Positions 1 through 7,529 of a stretch of 20,660 bases of DNA are shown here, piece after piece. Each line of letters opens with the position of its first letter. Positions within the stretch are counted from its first letter, which is position 1. The notes under the pieces were generated by a model, which had not been told where the DNA came from, did no database searches, and saw nothing but the letters and a program-made list of their open reading frames with translations. The DNA is from B4-G1 sp964393895. GTDB lineage: Bacteria > Chloroflexota > Anaerolineae > B4-G1. The stretch spans positions 1-20,660 of the forward strand of contig CAYMWP010000084.1 of NCBI GenBank assembly GCA_964393895.1, read 5' to 3'. The position numbers were made by a program, and so were the translations under genes.

Positions 1-20
1 CATCGGAGGTTCACTTCGGC

Positions 21-26
21 TATAAT
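21..26 (+). promoter_or_regulatory. -10 box of the PAP2-surE unit
   Basis: A perfect TATAAT hexamer lies 54 bases before the preferred GTG start of the first gene. The matching -35 position would fall at or before the first base of the window, so only half of the promoter can be judged. A purine-rich stretch follows it. Confidence 0.45.
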
Positions 27-80
27 GAGGAGAGGAACCCCGGTAAACAAATACCACGATGGTTTATGGAGGTTGTCGTT

Positions 81-749
81 GTGGCAGTACAAGACCAGGC
101 ACACGCAGACGCGGTTGTATCGGGGACTCGGTTCTACCCGGTCGGCCACCCTATTCGAGAGGGCGGACGCCAACCAACTGGCTGGGACGCCCATCTGGCC
201 TACGTGATCTCACAGATTGGCAGCCCACCCGTCCTCGCTTCCGCCGCAGTAGCGCTGACCTCCGCGACGTCACCCACCCCGCGTGCCTGGGCGTGGGCGG
301 GGATCTATGCCTCCGTCGCCATTTTGCTCCCACTGCTCTACCTGGTCTGGTTGGTGCTCCGGGGCCTGGTCACCGATCTGGACGCGCAGCTTCGCAGGCA
401 GCGGATCGGGCCGCTGCTCTTCACTCTCGTCTGCACCGGGCTGGCCTGGCTCGTGCTGGTGCTCGGCGCTGCACCTCGCTCAATGGTACTGCTGGCAGGC
501 GCGCTATGGGTGCAAGCGGCGATGATCTTTGTCATCACTCTGCGCTGGAAGATCAGCGTGCACTGCGCGGCGGCCGCCGGAGCTGCAACGATAGCGTGGT
601 CTCTGACGGGGACGCCACTGCCGTTACTCGTCGGCGTGCCGCTCATCGCCTGGTCGCGCGTGCGACTACGCCGCCATACCCTGGCCCAGACCATCGCCGG
701 TGCGTTGCTGGGTCTCGCTATTCTTCTACCGATAACAAGGAGTATCTGA
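81..749 (+). CDS. PAP2-like membrane phosphatase family protein
   Basis: About 222 residues with several hydrophobic spans (roughly residues 70-90, 105-125, 135-170 and 195-215), so an integral membrane protein. The C-terminal half has the layout of the PAP2 (lipid phosphatase) core: WKISVH where PSGH is expected, then SRVRLRRHTLAQ matching SR-x5-H-x3-D except that the final Asp is Gln. The family removes phosphate from lipid phosphates or diphosphates at the membrane; the actual substrate here is unknown. GTG at 81 is preferred because GGAGGT at 68-73 sits 7 nt before it; an ATG at 66 in the same frame has no ribosome site. The gene ends one base before surE, so the two are probably cotranscribed. 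The motif changes make catalytic activity uncertain. Confidence 0.6.
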   Translation: MAVQDQAHADAVVSGTRFYPVGHPIREGGRQPTGWDAHLAYVISQIGSPPVLASAAVALTSATSPTPRAWAWAGIYASVAILLPLLYLVWLVLRGLVTDLDAQLRRQRIGPLLFTLVCTGLAWLVLVLGAAPRSMVLLAGALWVQAAMIFVITLRWKISVHCAAAAGAATIAWSLTGTPLPLLVGVPLIAWSRVRLRRHTLAQTIAGALLGLAILLPITRSI

Positions 750-750
750 T

Positions 751-1641
751 ATGGAACAACCACTCATTCTGGTCACGAACGATGACGGCATTGACTCCAA
801 GGGGTTGTGGGCCGCCGTGGAGGCGGTCCTGCCGCTGGGAGAAGTGTTGGTGATCGCACCGGATCGCCAGTGGTCCGGTGGGGGCCGTTCCATGCCCCCC
901 AACGTCACGGGCCGTGTTCAGGCCGTCGAGCGTCAGGTCAACGGCGAGCGGGTGACCGCCTACGCGGTGGACGCCAGTCCGGCGCTGGCGGTGATCCACG
1001 GCGTGATCGAGTTCGCTCCGCGCCGTCCATCGCTCGTGGTTTCCGGCATCAACTCTGGGGCGAATCTGGGCATCGAAGTGACCGTCTCCGGCACGGTGGG
1101 CGCTGCGCTGGAAGGGGGAGCGTTCGGCATCCCGGCGCTGGCGGTCTCACTGGAGATGGGCCCGGCCTATCACCTCACAGCCGATAATGGGGCCGATTAC
1201 TCCGCCGCGATGGCTTTCACGCGGCGCTTCGCTCGACACCTGCTCGCCAGCGCACTGCCCCACGATGTGGACGCGTTCAGCATCAACGTCCCTTCCGATG
1301 CCACGGCCGACACTCCTTGGCGCTTCACACATCTCTCTCGCCATCGTTACTTCATCCCACTCCCACCTGACCGTGCCAACGGCGAGGGGCGCCCCGGCTA
1401 CAAGCTGATCGAGGACTTTCAGGCCGAGATCGACTCCGATGTGCAGACAGTGACGGTGGATCAGGTCGTCTCGGTCACGCCGCTCTCGTTGGATCTGACC
1501 TCACGGGTGAGCTTTGCAACCCTCTATCGGGGCGTGGACGCCGGGCAGGCTGTGCACTTGCCAGAGTTTCCATCTCTCCTCTTAGACCTGTTCACCCCCA
1601 GTAGCCACCCCGGAGTGGGAGCGAACAATCCATATTTGTGA
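751..1641 (+). CDS. surE: 5'/3'-nucleotidase SurE
   Basis: A 296-residue SurE family phosphatase, which dephosphorylates nucleoside 5'- and 3'-monophosphates in the cytoplasm using a divalent metal. The N-terminus carries the family signature VTNDDG with metal ligands Asp11 and Asp12. Ser42 lies in the QWSGGG loop, and Asn101 in SGINSGANLG completes the metal site. GTVGAALEG (residues 114-122) is also typical. Common bacterial SurE proteins are about 250 residues; the extra length is at the C-terminus. The ATG is preceded by AAGGAG about 10 nt upstream, and the gene starts one base after the stop of the PAP2-like gene, indicating an operon. It runs convergently towards plsY. No clear intrinsic terminator is visible in the 123-base gap. 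Confidence 0.93.
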   Translation: MEQPLILVTNDDGIDSKGLWAAVEAVLPLGEVLVIAPDRQWSGGGRSMPPNVTGRVQAVERQVNGERVTAYAVDASPALAVIHGVIEFAPRRPSLVVSGINSGANLGIEVTVSGTVGAALEGGAFGIPALAVSLEMGPAYHLTADNGADYSAAMAFTRRFARHLLASALPHDVDAFSINVPSDATADTPWRFTHLSRHRYFIPLPPDRANGEGRPGYKLIEDFQAEIDSDVQTVTVDQVVSVTPLSLDLTSRVSFATLYRGVDAGQAVHLPEFPSLLLDLFTPSSHPGVGANNPYL

Positions 1642-1764
1642 TCAGTCTTCATCTGTGTTCGTCTGCAGTTCCGTTCCAGGCATGTGGTTCGATTACCCTG
1701 GTCAAAGGTGGTGCAAGGCTCGTGGGAAATACGCCAAGAAACCCATTCCTTGCCCGGGTCCCGT

Positions 1765-2388
1765 CTAGGCAGTCTCTGTCCTACCAAGTTTTACCCGCCG
1801 CTCACAGCCCTCCCGCAGCCGTCTGATATTGGGGCGCAGCGCCCACAACGTCAGTGCTCCTGTGCCCAGACCGTGAATGAGATAACCCCACGGCGCGTCC
1901 ACCAGCCAGGCCCGCAGCGCGTAAATGACCGGGAGCAACAGCGCCAAAGTGATAGAACCTACCGAAGCGTAGCGCGTGACTACGACCATTGCGACCCCCA
2001 CGCCGATCAAGATGGCCCCGCTCCAGGGCCACAGACCAATGGCTCCTCCGATAGTGGTTGCGGTCCCAGCGCCTCCCTTGAAGCCGATAAAGATCGAGTA
2101 ATTGTGACCGAGCACGGCCAGCAACCCGGCCAATGCCTCGATCACTGGCGACTCCACGAAGGCCCGCGCCAGCAACACGGCGACCAGCCCTTTGCCCAGG
2201 TCGCACAGCCCCGAGAGCAGCGCCACCCAGGGGCCGGCGGCACGCAGGACGTTGGTGCCGCCGATGCGCCCGCTGCCGACCTGGCGCACGTCTTTCCCCG
2301 TCGTAATGCGCACCAGAAGCAGCCCAAATGGGATCGAGCCTGACAAATAGGCACCGACGAGTATGCCCGCGCTCAAAAGTATGTTCAT
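1765..2388 (-). CDS. plsY: glycerol-3-phosphate acyltransferase PlsY-like
   Basis: A 207-residue polytopic membrane protein of the PlsY family, which transfers an acyl group from acyl-phosphate to glycerol-3-phosphate in the first step of phospholipid synthesis. Motif 1 is present as LSGSIPFG (residues 15-22) and VRQVGSGRIGGTNVLR (34-49). Motif 2 is GHNYSIFIGFKGGAGTAT (94-111). The tail RPNIRRLREG (185-194) matches the usual family ending. Oddity: the phosphate loop reads GGAG instead of GGKG, so the conserved Lys is Ala107. The Arg and Ser of motif 1 remain. The ATG has AAGGAG six bases upstream. The gene is monocistronic, converging on surE. It could be a divergent main PlsY or a paralogue with altered substrate. 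Confidence 0.85.
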   Translation of the reverse strand: MNILLSAGILVGAYLSGSIPFGLLLVRITTGKDVRQVGSGRIGGTNVLRAAGPWVALLSGLCDLGKGLVAVLLARAFVESPVIEALAGLLAVLGHNYSIFIGFKGGAGTATTIGGAIGLWPWSGAILIGVGVAMVVVTRYASVGSITLALLLPVIYALRAWLVDAPWGYLIHGLGTGALTLWALRPNIRRLREGCERRVKLGRTETA

Positions 2389-2530
2389 CCTTCTCTCCTT
2401 GAGAATCGTTCCCAGACGTGGAAGTGAGGTGGCGATGAGCCTGGCACGACCTAAAACACGCGAACTCTAATTTGGTTGCGTTGAGCCAGCTACCTTCGTG
2501 GAGTGCGGCAGGTTTGGAACCCACCCTTTC

Positions 2531-2616
2531 TTTGAACCGCAGAGCGCAAAGGCCGCCAAGAAACCTCTTTTTGACCCTCTTCGCGCTCTTTGCGGTGAGG
2601 TGTGGGCAATCACCAA
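2531..2616. repeat. partial copy of the intergenic palindromic element (A0)
   Basis: An imperfect inverted repeat: ACCGCAGAGCGCAAAG near 2536 faces CGCTCTTTGCGGTG near 2590. It ends with GTGGGCAATCACCAA (2602-2616), the right terminus also found at 2873-2887 and 9464-9478. A left terminus is not obvious; TTGGAACCCACC near 2514 may be a decayed one. It lies next to element A, separated only by the octamer ATACATCT. Confidence 0.6.
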
Positions 2617-2624
2617 ATACATCT

Positions 2625-2887
2625 TGGTGATTACCTCGACAATGTTACATTCGGCTCGTAGTCACGCACGGAGTGTAACGGAGTGCGGTTTTGCGCCACT
2701 CCACTGCGTTTCGTGGCGCACTACGAACATCACTTTCTCTCAAGATACGAAATCTAACATTGTCGAGTTACTCACAAGTATGCAGATGTCTGTTCGAGGT
2801 GATCGTTTTTTCACCACAGGGGCGCGGAGGACACCGAGATAGAACATTTTTGTGTTTTCTCTGTGGTGAGATGTGGGCAATCACCAA
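2625..2887. mobile_element. small non-coding inverted-repeat element A (MITE-like), interrupted
   Basis: The left end TGGTGATTAC (2625-2634) and right end GTGGGCAATCACCAA (2873-2887) are inverted copies of each other. Flanking octamers ATACATCT (2617-2624) and ACACATCT (2888-2895) differ at one base and look like a target duplication. The copy at 9335-9478 shares a 39-base identical run starting at 2773 and a 27-base identical right end. Element A is split after TGGTGATTAC by a different 133-bp insert. Without the insert and one TTAC duplicate it would be about 126 bp. It has no coding capacity, so movement would need a transposase supplied elsewhere. The 599-base gap 2389-2987 is otherwise explained by A0, this element and the purA promoter. 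Confidence 0.7.
2635..2767. mobile_element. 133-bp MITE-like element C nested inside element A
   Basis: Perfect 13-bp terminal inverted repeats CTCGACAATGTTA (2635-2647) and TAACATTGTCGAG (2755-2767) are flanked on both sides by TTAC (2631-2634 and 2768-2771). Internal arms TCGTAGT (2656-2662) and ACTACGA (2720-2726) pair too, so the whole insert is one long imperfect hairpin. Removing it with one TTAC gives TGGTGATTACTCACAAG, matching the uninterrupted copy TGGTGATTACCCACAAG at 9335 except for one base. There is no ORF of useful size inside. Confidence 0.75.
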
Positions 2888-2897
2888 ACACATCTGA

Positions 2898-2926
2898 TTG
2901 ACAGCGTCCCCATTCTCGTGTATCAT
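2898..2926 (+). promoter_or_regulatory. sigma-70-type promoter of purA
   Basis: The -35 is a perfect TTGACA (2898-2903), the spacer is 17 bases, and the -10 is TATCAT (2921-2926). The expected start near 2933 gives a leader of about 55 bases before purA. The -35 begins only two bases after the presumed target duplication of element A. Confidence 0.8.
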
Positions 2927-2987
2927 TAGCAGAGAAGGCGGCGCCGGGTTCCCGGCATCGCCTCACATTGTGTCAGGAGGAGGCGGT

Positions 2988-4286
2988 ATGTCCGCGATAA
3001 TCGTGGTTGGCACCCAGTGGGGTGACGAAGGAAAAGGGCGGGTGGTGGACGGGCTGGCGCGGGAGGCTCAACTCGTCGCCCGCTTCAACGGCGGCGATAA
3101 CGCCGGTCACACAGTGGTCGCCGAGGGCCACACGCTCAAACTACATCTGACGCCCTCGGGCATCCTTTACCCAACCGCCACCTGTCTCATCGGCGCAGGG
3201 GTGGTGGTCAATCCAGAACGATTGATCTCAGAGATGGACGAACTGGCTGCGCTGGGCGTGGACACGAGCCCGGCGCACCTAAAGCTCAGCGCGGCCGCTC
3301 ACATCATCCTACCCACGCATCGCGCCCTCGATGGGGCGCGGGAGGAGGCGCGAGGCCAAACCGCTCTCGGCACGACGAAACGGGGCATCGGCCCGGTCTA
3401 TGCCGACAAGGCGGCCCGCGTCAACCTGCGCGCCGGCGACATGGCCCGACCCGAGCATTTTGCCGAGCGCGTGGCCGAGTCCGTCCAGGCCCACAACCGC
3501 CGCCTGAAGGAGCAATACGGCGCAGAGACGCTCTCGCCGCAGCCGATAGCGGCCCAGTACTATGAGTACGCCCGGCGGTTGATCCCTCACCTCGTTGACG
3601 GATCGGCGCTGGTGGGAAGGGCGCTGGCAGCCGGCAAGACAGTGCTCTGTGAGGGAGCACAGGGATTGCTGCTCGACCTGGATCACGGCACCTATCCCTA
3701 CGTCACCAGCTCCTCGGTCGTGAGCGGCGGCGCTCTGGCCGGGCTGGGCTTTGGACCTCAGCAGGTCTCCCGTATCATCGGCGTCGTCAAAGCCTACACC
3801 ACCCGGGTGGGCGCCGGCCCGTTCCTGACCGAGCTGTTGGATGAAACCGGAGAGCAGATACGCAAGGTCGGAAACGAGTACGGCACGACGACGGGACGAC
3901 CGCGCCGGTGCGGCTGGCTCGACCTGGTCATACTGCGCTACGCCGTCCGCGTCAACGGCCTGGACGAGTTGGCGCTGACCAAGCTGGACGTATTGAGTGG
4001 GCTAGAGCAGCTCAAGATAGCAGTGGCCTACGAGCGGGACGGTGAGCGCGTGCAACCTTCGGTTGCCGAGTACTTTCCCGCCGAGTTCGGCGTAAAAGCG
4101 CTGGCCGAGTGGCGGCCAGTCTACGAGGAGTTGCCCGGTTGGGCGGACGACATCACCGGCGTGCGCGACCGCGCAGACCTGCCCGCCGCCGCGCAAGAGT
4201 ACGTGGCACGGATCGAGGAATTAGTTGGGGTGCCGGTGACCTTTATCGGCGTGGGGCCGGAGCGAGAGCAGGCGATTCGCCAATAG
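2988..4286 (+). CDS. purA: adenylosuccinate synthetase
   Basis: A 432-residue enzyme that joins IMP and aspartate, using GTP, to make adenylosuccinate, the committed step to AMP. Signatures visible: the GTP loop GTQWGDEGKGR (residues 8-18) with Asp13, NGGDNAGHTVV (34-44) with His41, LGTTKRGIGPVYADK, EGAQGLLLDLDHGTYP and VKAYTTRVGAGPF. NEYGTTTGRPRRCGW is the base-recognition region, and LTKLDVL lies near the C-terminus. The length is normal. The ATG at 2988 is chosen over an in-frame upstream extension because AGGAGG (2975-2980) precedes it by 7 bases and family proteins start just before the GTP loop. The position usually Gly or Lys in GTT-x-RGIGP is Lys here. The last 44 bases overlap the convergent glycosyltransferase gene. 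Confidence 0.96.
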   Translation: MSAIIVVGTQWGDEGKGRVVDGLAREAQLVARFNGGDNAGHTVVAEGHTLKLHLTPSGILYPTATCLIGAGVVVNPERLISEMDELAALGVDTSPAHLKLSAAAHIILPTHRALDGAREEARGQTALGTTKRGIGPVYADKAARVNLRAGDMARPEHFAERVAESVQAHNRRLKEQYGAETLSPQPIAAQYYEYARRLIPHLVDGSALVGRALAAGKTVLCEGAQGLLLDLDHGTYPYVTSSSVVSGGALAGLGFGPQQVSRIIGVVKAYTTRVGAGPFLTELLDETGEQIRKVGNEYGTTTGRPRRCGWLDLVILRYAVRVNGLDELALTKLDVLSGLEQLKIAVAYERDGERVQPSVAEYFPAEFGVKALAEWRPVYEELPGWADDITGVRDRADLPAAAQEYVARIEELVGVPVTFIGVGPEREQAIRQ

Positions 4287-5430
4287 CGAGTGACGAACGG
4301 CAGGTAACGGCGGCCCATACGATCTCGGCCACGCGCCGAGCGGCGTCGGGTTGCGCCAGCAATCGGGCACAGGCGGCCATCTGAGCGAGCCGCCGGCTGC
4401 CGGGGGCAAGCAGCTCTCGCACAGCCGCTGCCGCCTGTCCGGGCGTCGGCGCCCAAACCCCGGCGCCAGCCCGCACGACGTAATCCACGCTGGGGCGCTC
4501 CTGGCCCGGCAGCGCGCCGCTCAACACCAGCGGCAGTCCCACCACCAGCGCCTCACTGATGGTGCTGGGCCCGGCCTTGGTCACCAGCAAGTCGGCCGCC
4601 CGCATCCACTCGTGCATGTTGTCCACAAAGCCCTCCACCCGCACCGGCGAGGGCCACGCCTCAGAGCGCAGCCCATCCCGCAGCCGCTCGTTGCGCCCGG
4701 CGACCACTACCAACTGAACTGGCACACTACTGCCAGCTATCGCCCTACACAGCCCCCTAACCGCTCCCATTCCCTCCGCTCCGTTAACCACGAGCGCCAC
4801 CGGCAAATCGGGGACCAGTCCGAGCCGCCGACGCACAGCCAGCCGATCCTCCTGCGCAGCCGCGACAAAAACGGGACTCACCGGCAGGCCGGTCACCCGA
4901 ACTCGCTCGGCCGGGAGCTTGTAGGCCAGCGCGCACTGCCGGACCCTTTCGGTCGGCGCGAGGCAGAGAGCGACCCCGGGCGCGGTCCAGAAGGCGTGAG
5001 CGGTATTCAGGTCGGTCACCAGTGTGACCAGCGGGAGCTTTTCCTCGAGAGCGCGCAGGAGCAAGTGGTTGAAGAGAGGGTGGAAGGAGACGACCAGGTC
5101 GGCCGGATGGTCGCAGAGTAGGCGGCGCAGACCAGTCCGCACCAACGGCCAGCAGACGGCCGTGAGCAATTTGACCCGCTCCGGCCCGTCGGACAGGTGA
5201 TAGCCGACCGCCCAGCCCCATCCGCCCAACCGAACCATAGCAGGGTAAATCCGCCCCAGTCGGTTAAAGGGCCAGGGGGCATAGTCGGCCAGCGCATCCA
5301 CCAGTTCAATCTGAGCGCGTTCACCGTGCAGATCCCGCAGCGTCTGGGCCACCGCGCTGGCCGTGCTGCGATGCCCCCCGCCCGTGTCAGAGAATAGAAA
5401 GAGCAATCGCTTATTGTCTCGGTTATTCAA
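4243..5430 (-). CDS. MGDG-synthase/UgtP-type glycosyltransferase (GT28)
   Basis: 395 residues resembling the family that adds a sugar from a nucleotide donor to diacylglycerol at the inner membrane face, making glycolipids. The N-terminal MGDG-synthase domain starts with FSDTGGGHRS (residues 13-22) and includes TDLNTAHAFWTAP (139-151). The C-terminal GT28 (MurG-like) domain has VVNGAEGMG (214-222), GFVDNMHEWMRAAD (267-280) and TKAGPSTISEAL (284-295), the donor-binding region. The start is TTG at 5430, overlapping the stop of the upstream phosphoesterase by 8 bases. No strong ribosome site is seen, so translation is probably coupled; a TTG eight codons later is possible. The 3' end overlaps purA by 44 bases. 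Sugar and acceptor cannot be told from sequence. Confidence 0.8.
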   Translation of the reverse strand: MNNRDNKRLLFLFSDTGGGHRSTASAVAQTLRDLHGERAQIELVDALADYAPWPFNRLGRIYPAMVRLGGWGWAVGYHLSDGPERVKLLTAVCWPLVRTGLRRLLCDHPADLVVSFHPLFNHLLLRALEEKLPLVTLVTDLNTAHAFWTAPGVALCLAPTERVRQCALAYKLPAERVRVTGLPVSPVFVAAAQEDRLAVRRRLGLVPDLPVALVVNGAEGMGAVRGLCRAIAGSSVPVQLVVVAGRNERLRDGLRSEAWPSPVRVEGFVDNMHEWMRAADLLVTKAGPSTISEALVVGLPLVLSGALPGQERPSVDYVVRAGAGVWAPTPGQAAAAVRELLAPGSRRLAQMAACARLLAQPDAARRVAEIVWAAVTCRSSLAIGESPALAPAPRR

Positions 5431-6415
5431 CGTCTGACCCGAATACTACCAACGGCAAATAGGTCTCTATCCCTTTCAGTACCCCGCTGTGCGCCAGGGT
5501 GTATGCGCCGCCGTTGGCGTCGTCGCGATAGGTATCGAAAGTGACTATGTCGCCGTCCACGTGAATCAATATAAAGGTGCTCGGCGCTCCAGGATCGCGT
5601 AGCCCGCCGGAGTGGCCGGCATCCAATTGCCGGACGCCGTTTATCTTGACGGCGCTATAGTTGTGGGTGTGACCGCAGATGTAGGCGGCGACACCTCGCT
5701 CCCGCAACAGATGCCAGAAAGGATCGCGGCGCCACGGATATTTGTCCAGGCTATCGCCCAAACAATGTATTCTACCGGTATCGGCATCGGGTTGGGGGTA
5801 AGCGGGCTCGTGACCAAAGACAAAAATGTGCTCCCGGTCCGTGCTATCCAGGTCGGCGACCAACCAGTCGTAAAGATGATCGGTCACGTCGCCATCCGTG
5901 ACCGTGTCACCCGCTGTGTCGCAGTACTCGTTCAGCATCACAAAGTGGGCGTTCTCATAGTCGAACGAGTAGGTGGTCTCCGGGCAACCCGAGGGGCCGG
6001 GGTTCACCAGGCCATAGTCGTAGCTACGCAGCCACTCCATATTGTGGCCCTCGTAGGGTTCGCGCCCCTCGTCGGGGAGTTCGTGATTCCCCACCACGGG
6101 GTACCAGGTGTAGGTTATCCCCAGGGTTTGCGTGATTGTCCAGTTGACGCCGGTCGGAGGATCAATGTCTCCTGGGCTGACCATAAAAGCGCCGCCGCCC
6201 AGTCCGGTGATTGATTCACAGGCTCCTCTAAAGTACTGCGAGGTATCGTAATCGCCTGGGCCGGAGTAATATCTCATATCGGCAGTGACGGCGAAGGTGA
6301 ACTGGGCATCCTTCTCGGCATGAGTTGGCTCGACGATGCCGGCCCGGATGACGCGGGGGGGCAGCACCGCCACAGCGAGGAGCAGTAGTACGGCGAAGAG
6401 GGACGCATCACGCAT
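5423..6415 (-). CDS. secreted calcineurin-like metallophosphoesterase
   Basis: About 330 residues. The N-terminus (MRD followed by LFAVLLLLAVAVLPP) is a signal peptide or anchor, so the enzyme acts outside the membrane. Phosphoesterase motifs follow in order: TADMRYY (residues 45-50, replacing the usual D-x-H), SPGDID (80-85), VVGNHEL (107-113), VFGHEP (199-204) and CGHTHNY (248-253). These bind two metals and hydrolyse phosphomono- or diesters; the substrate is unknown. Motif 1 has Arg where His is usual. The protein ends with ETYLPLVVFGSDVE, reminiscent of a YLPLV segment I associate with exported Chloroflexota proteins. The ATG at 6415 is chosen to give a proper signal peptide; a TTG at 6445 in the same frame is possible. 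Its stop overlaps the glycosyltransferase start. Confidence 0.78.
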   Translation of the reverse strand: MRDASLFAVLLLLAVAVLPPRVIRAGIVEPTHAEKDAQFTFAVTADMRYYSGPGDYDTSQYFRGACESITGLGGGAFMVSPGDIDPPTGVNWTITQTLGITYTWYPVVGNHELPDEGREPYEGHNMEWLRSYDYGLVNPGPSGCPETTYSFDYENAHFVMLNEYCDTAGDTVTDGDVTDHLYDWLVADLDSTDREHIFVFGHEPAYPQPDADTGRIHCLGDSLDKYPWRRDPFWHLLRERGVAAYICGHTHNYSAVKINGVRQLDAGHSGGLRDPGAPSTFILIHVDGDIVTFDTYRDDANGGAYTLAHSGVLKGIETYLPLVVFGSDVE

Positions 6416-6508
6416 GTGCCGGAGAGACCAGGTCCCAACCTCCAACTGTGTGGTAAATAGGCAACCCCCTGAAATCCTTGAGGGTAAAAGTTCTTAACAG
6501 AGCAAGAT

Positions 6509-6573
6509 TTCACCGCTGAGCACGCAGAGCAAAGATGAAAAATCTCGGCGCACTCGGCGTTCCCTGCGGTGAA
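6509..6573. repeat. intergenic imperfect palindrome
   Basis: Arms TTCACCGC (6509-6516) and GCGGTGAA (6566-6573) are exact reverse complements around a partly complementary core (GAGCACGCAGAG on the left). It lies in the 217-base gap between the divergent-looking ends of the phosphoesterase leader and psuG. It resembles A0 in its arms but lacks the GTGGGCAATCACC terminus. Confidence 0.5.
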
Positions 6574-6632
6574 TTCCTCGTCGGTTTGAGGCGCAGCTTT
6601 GTTAGACGGTTACGGAAAAGATACATGGCGGC

Positions 6633-7529
6633 TTACTGTAACCGGCCCAAAGCCCGCGCGATGCGAGCCGCCAGGCGGGCATTGTTGAGCAGCAGCGATT
6701 CGTTGGCGCAGCGAGCGAGCCCGCCGGTCAGTTCGACCACTCGGCTCAACAGGAACGGCGTCAAAGCTTTGCCGCTTACACCGGCCGCTTCAGCCTCGGC
6801 CACCGCTCGCCCGATTGCATCCTCTGCCTCGCCAGCCGGGAGCGCGTCGGCCTGGGGGACGGGCGCGCAAACCAGGAGCGCCGAGGAGAGACCCAGATCC
6901 GTCCGCGCCCGCGCCATCCGCGCCACCTCCTCCTCCGTCTCGACCCGTGCGTCCACTCCCAGGCCCGAGTGACGGCTGTAGAAAGCGGGGAACTCGTCCG
7001 TGCCATAGCCGATCACCGTCACGCCGCGAGTCTCCAGGTACTCGAGCGTGCGTGGCAGATCGAGGATGGCCTTGGCTCCCGCACAGACGACGATGACAGG
7101 GATAGAGGCCAGCGCGGGCAGGTCGGCCGAGACGTCTTCGGGATGGCCCCGATGGACACCGCCGATGCCGCCGGTGGCAAAGATACGGATACCGGCGCGG
7201 TGAGCCAGATGCATCGTGGCAGCGACGGTCGTGCCGCCGCTCGCACCCTGGGCCAGCACGAGCGGAAAATCGCGCAGGCTGACCTTGCGAGCCGTCCGGT
7301 CGGAGGCCAGTGCAGCCAGCTCCGCGGCGGCAAGCCCCACTCGAGGCTCCCCTTCCAACACGGCGATGGTGGCCGGAAGCGCGCTCTCCTGGCGCACCGC
7401 CGCCTCCATCCGTTGGGCGATCTCCAGGTTGGCCGGGGGCGCAAATCCGTGAGTGACGAGCGCCGATTCCAGCGCCACTACCGGTCTGCCCGCAGCTATG
7501 GCCTGAGCAACCGGGGGGGCGACGCGCAT
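6633..7529 (-). CDS. psuG: pseudouridine-5'-phosphate glycosidase
   Basis: A 298-residue enzyme of the PsuG family, which reversibly splits pseudouridine 5'-phosphate into uracil and ribose 5-phosphate through a lysine-sugar imine. Expected residues are present: Glu21 in LESALVTHG, Lys82 in RKVSLRDF, Lys153 in CAGAKAILDL (the Schiff-base lysine) and the Asn pair 282-283 in LLNNARLAA. Also typical are GGIGGVHRG (120-128) and TLEYLETRGV (161-170). The ATG at 7529 overlaps the TGA of the DUF4870 gene by one base (TGATG), with GAGGAGG upstream. The usual partner, pseudouridine kinase (psuK), is not in the window. It is the last gene of a three-gene unit with a hydrolase and a membrane protein. 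Confidence 0.94.
   Translation of the reverse strand: MRVAPPVAQAIAAGRPVVALESALVTHGFAPPANLEIAQRMEAAVRQESALPATIAVLEGEPRVGLAAAELAALASDRTARKVSLRDFPLVLAQGASGGTTVAATMHLAHRAGIRIFATGGIGGVHRGHPEDVSADLPALASIPVIVVCAGAKAILDLPRTLEYLETRGVTVIGYGTDEFPAFYSRHSGLGVDARVETEEEVARMARARTDLGLSSALLVCAPVPQADALPAGEAEDAIGRAVAEAEAAGVSGKALTPFLLSRVVELTGGLARCANESLLLNNARLAARIARALGRLQ

Noticed and set aside
1642..1680. Short stretch like the TTCATCTGTGTTCGTCTGC repeat
   Set aside because: Only a half-unit of a widespread intergenic word, with no partner arm, so not listed as a feature.
2898..2987. An N-terminal extension of purA starting at the TTG in the -35 box
   Set aside because: The extension overlaps the promoter itself; the ATG at 2988 has a strong ribosome site and matches the family start.
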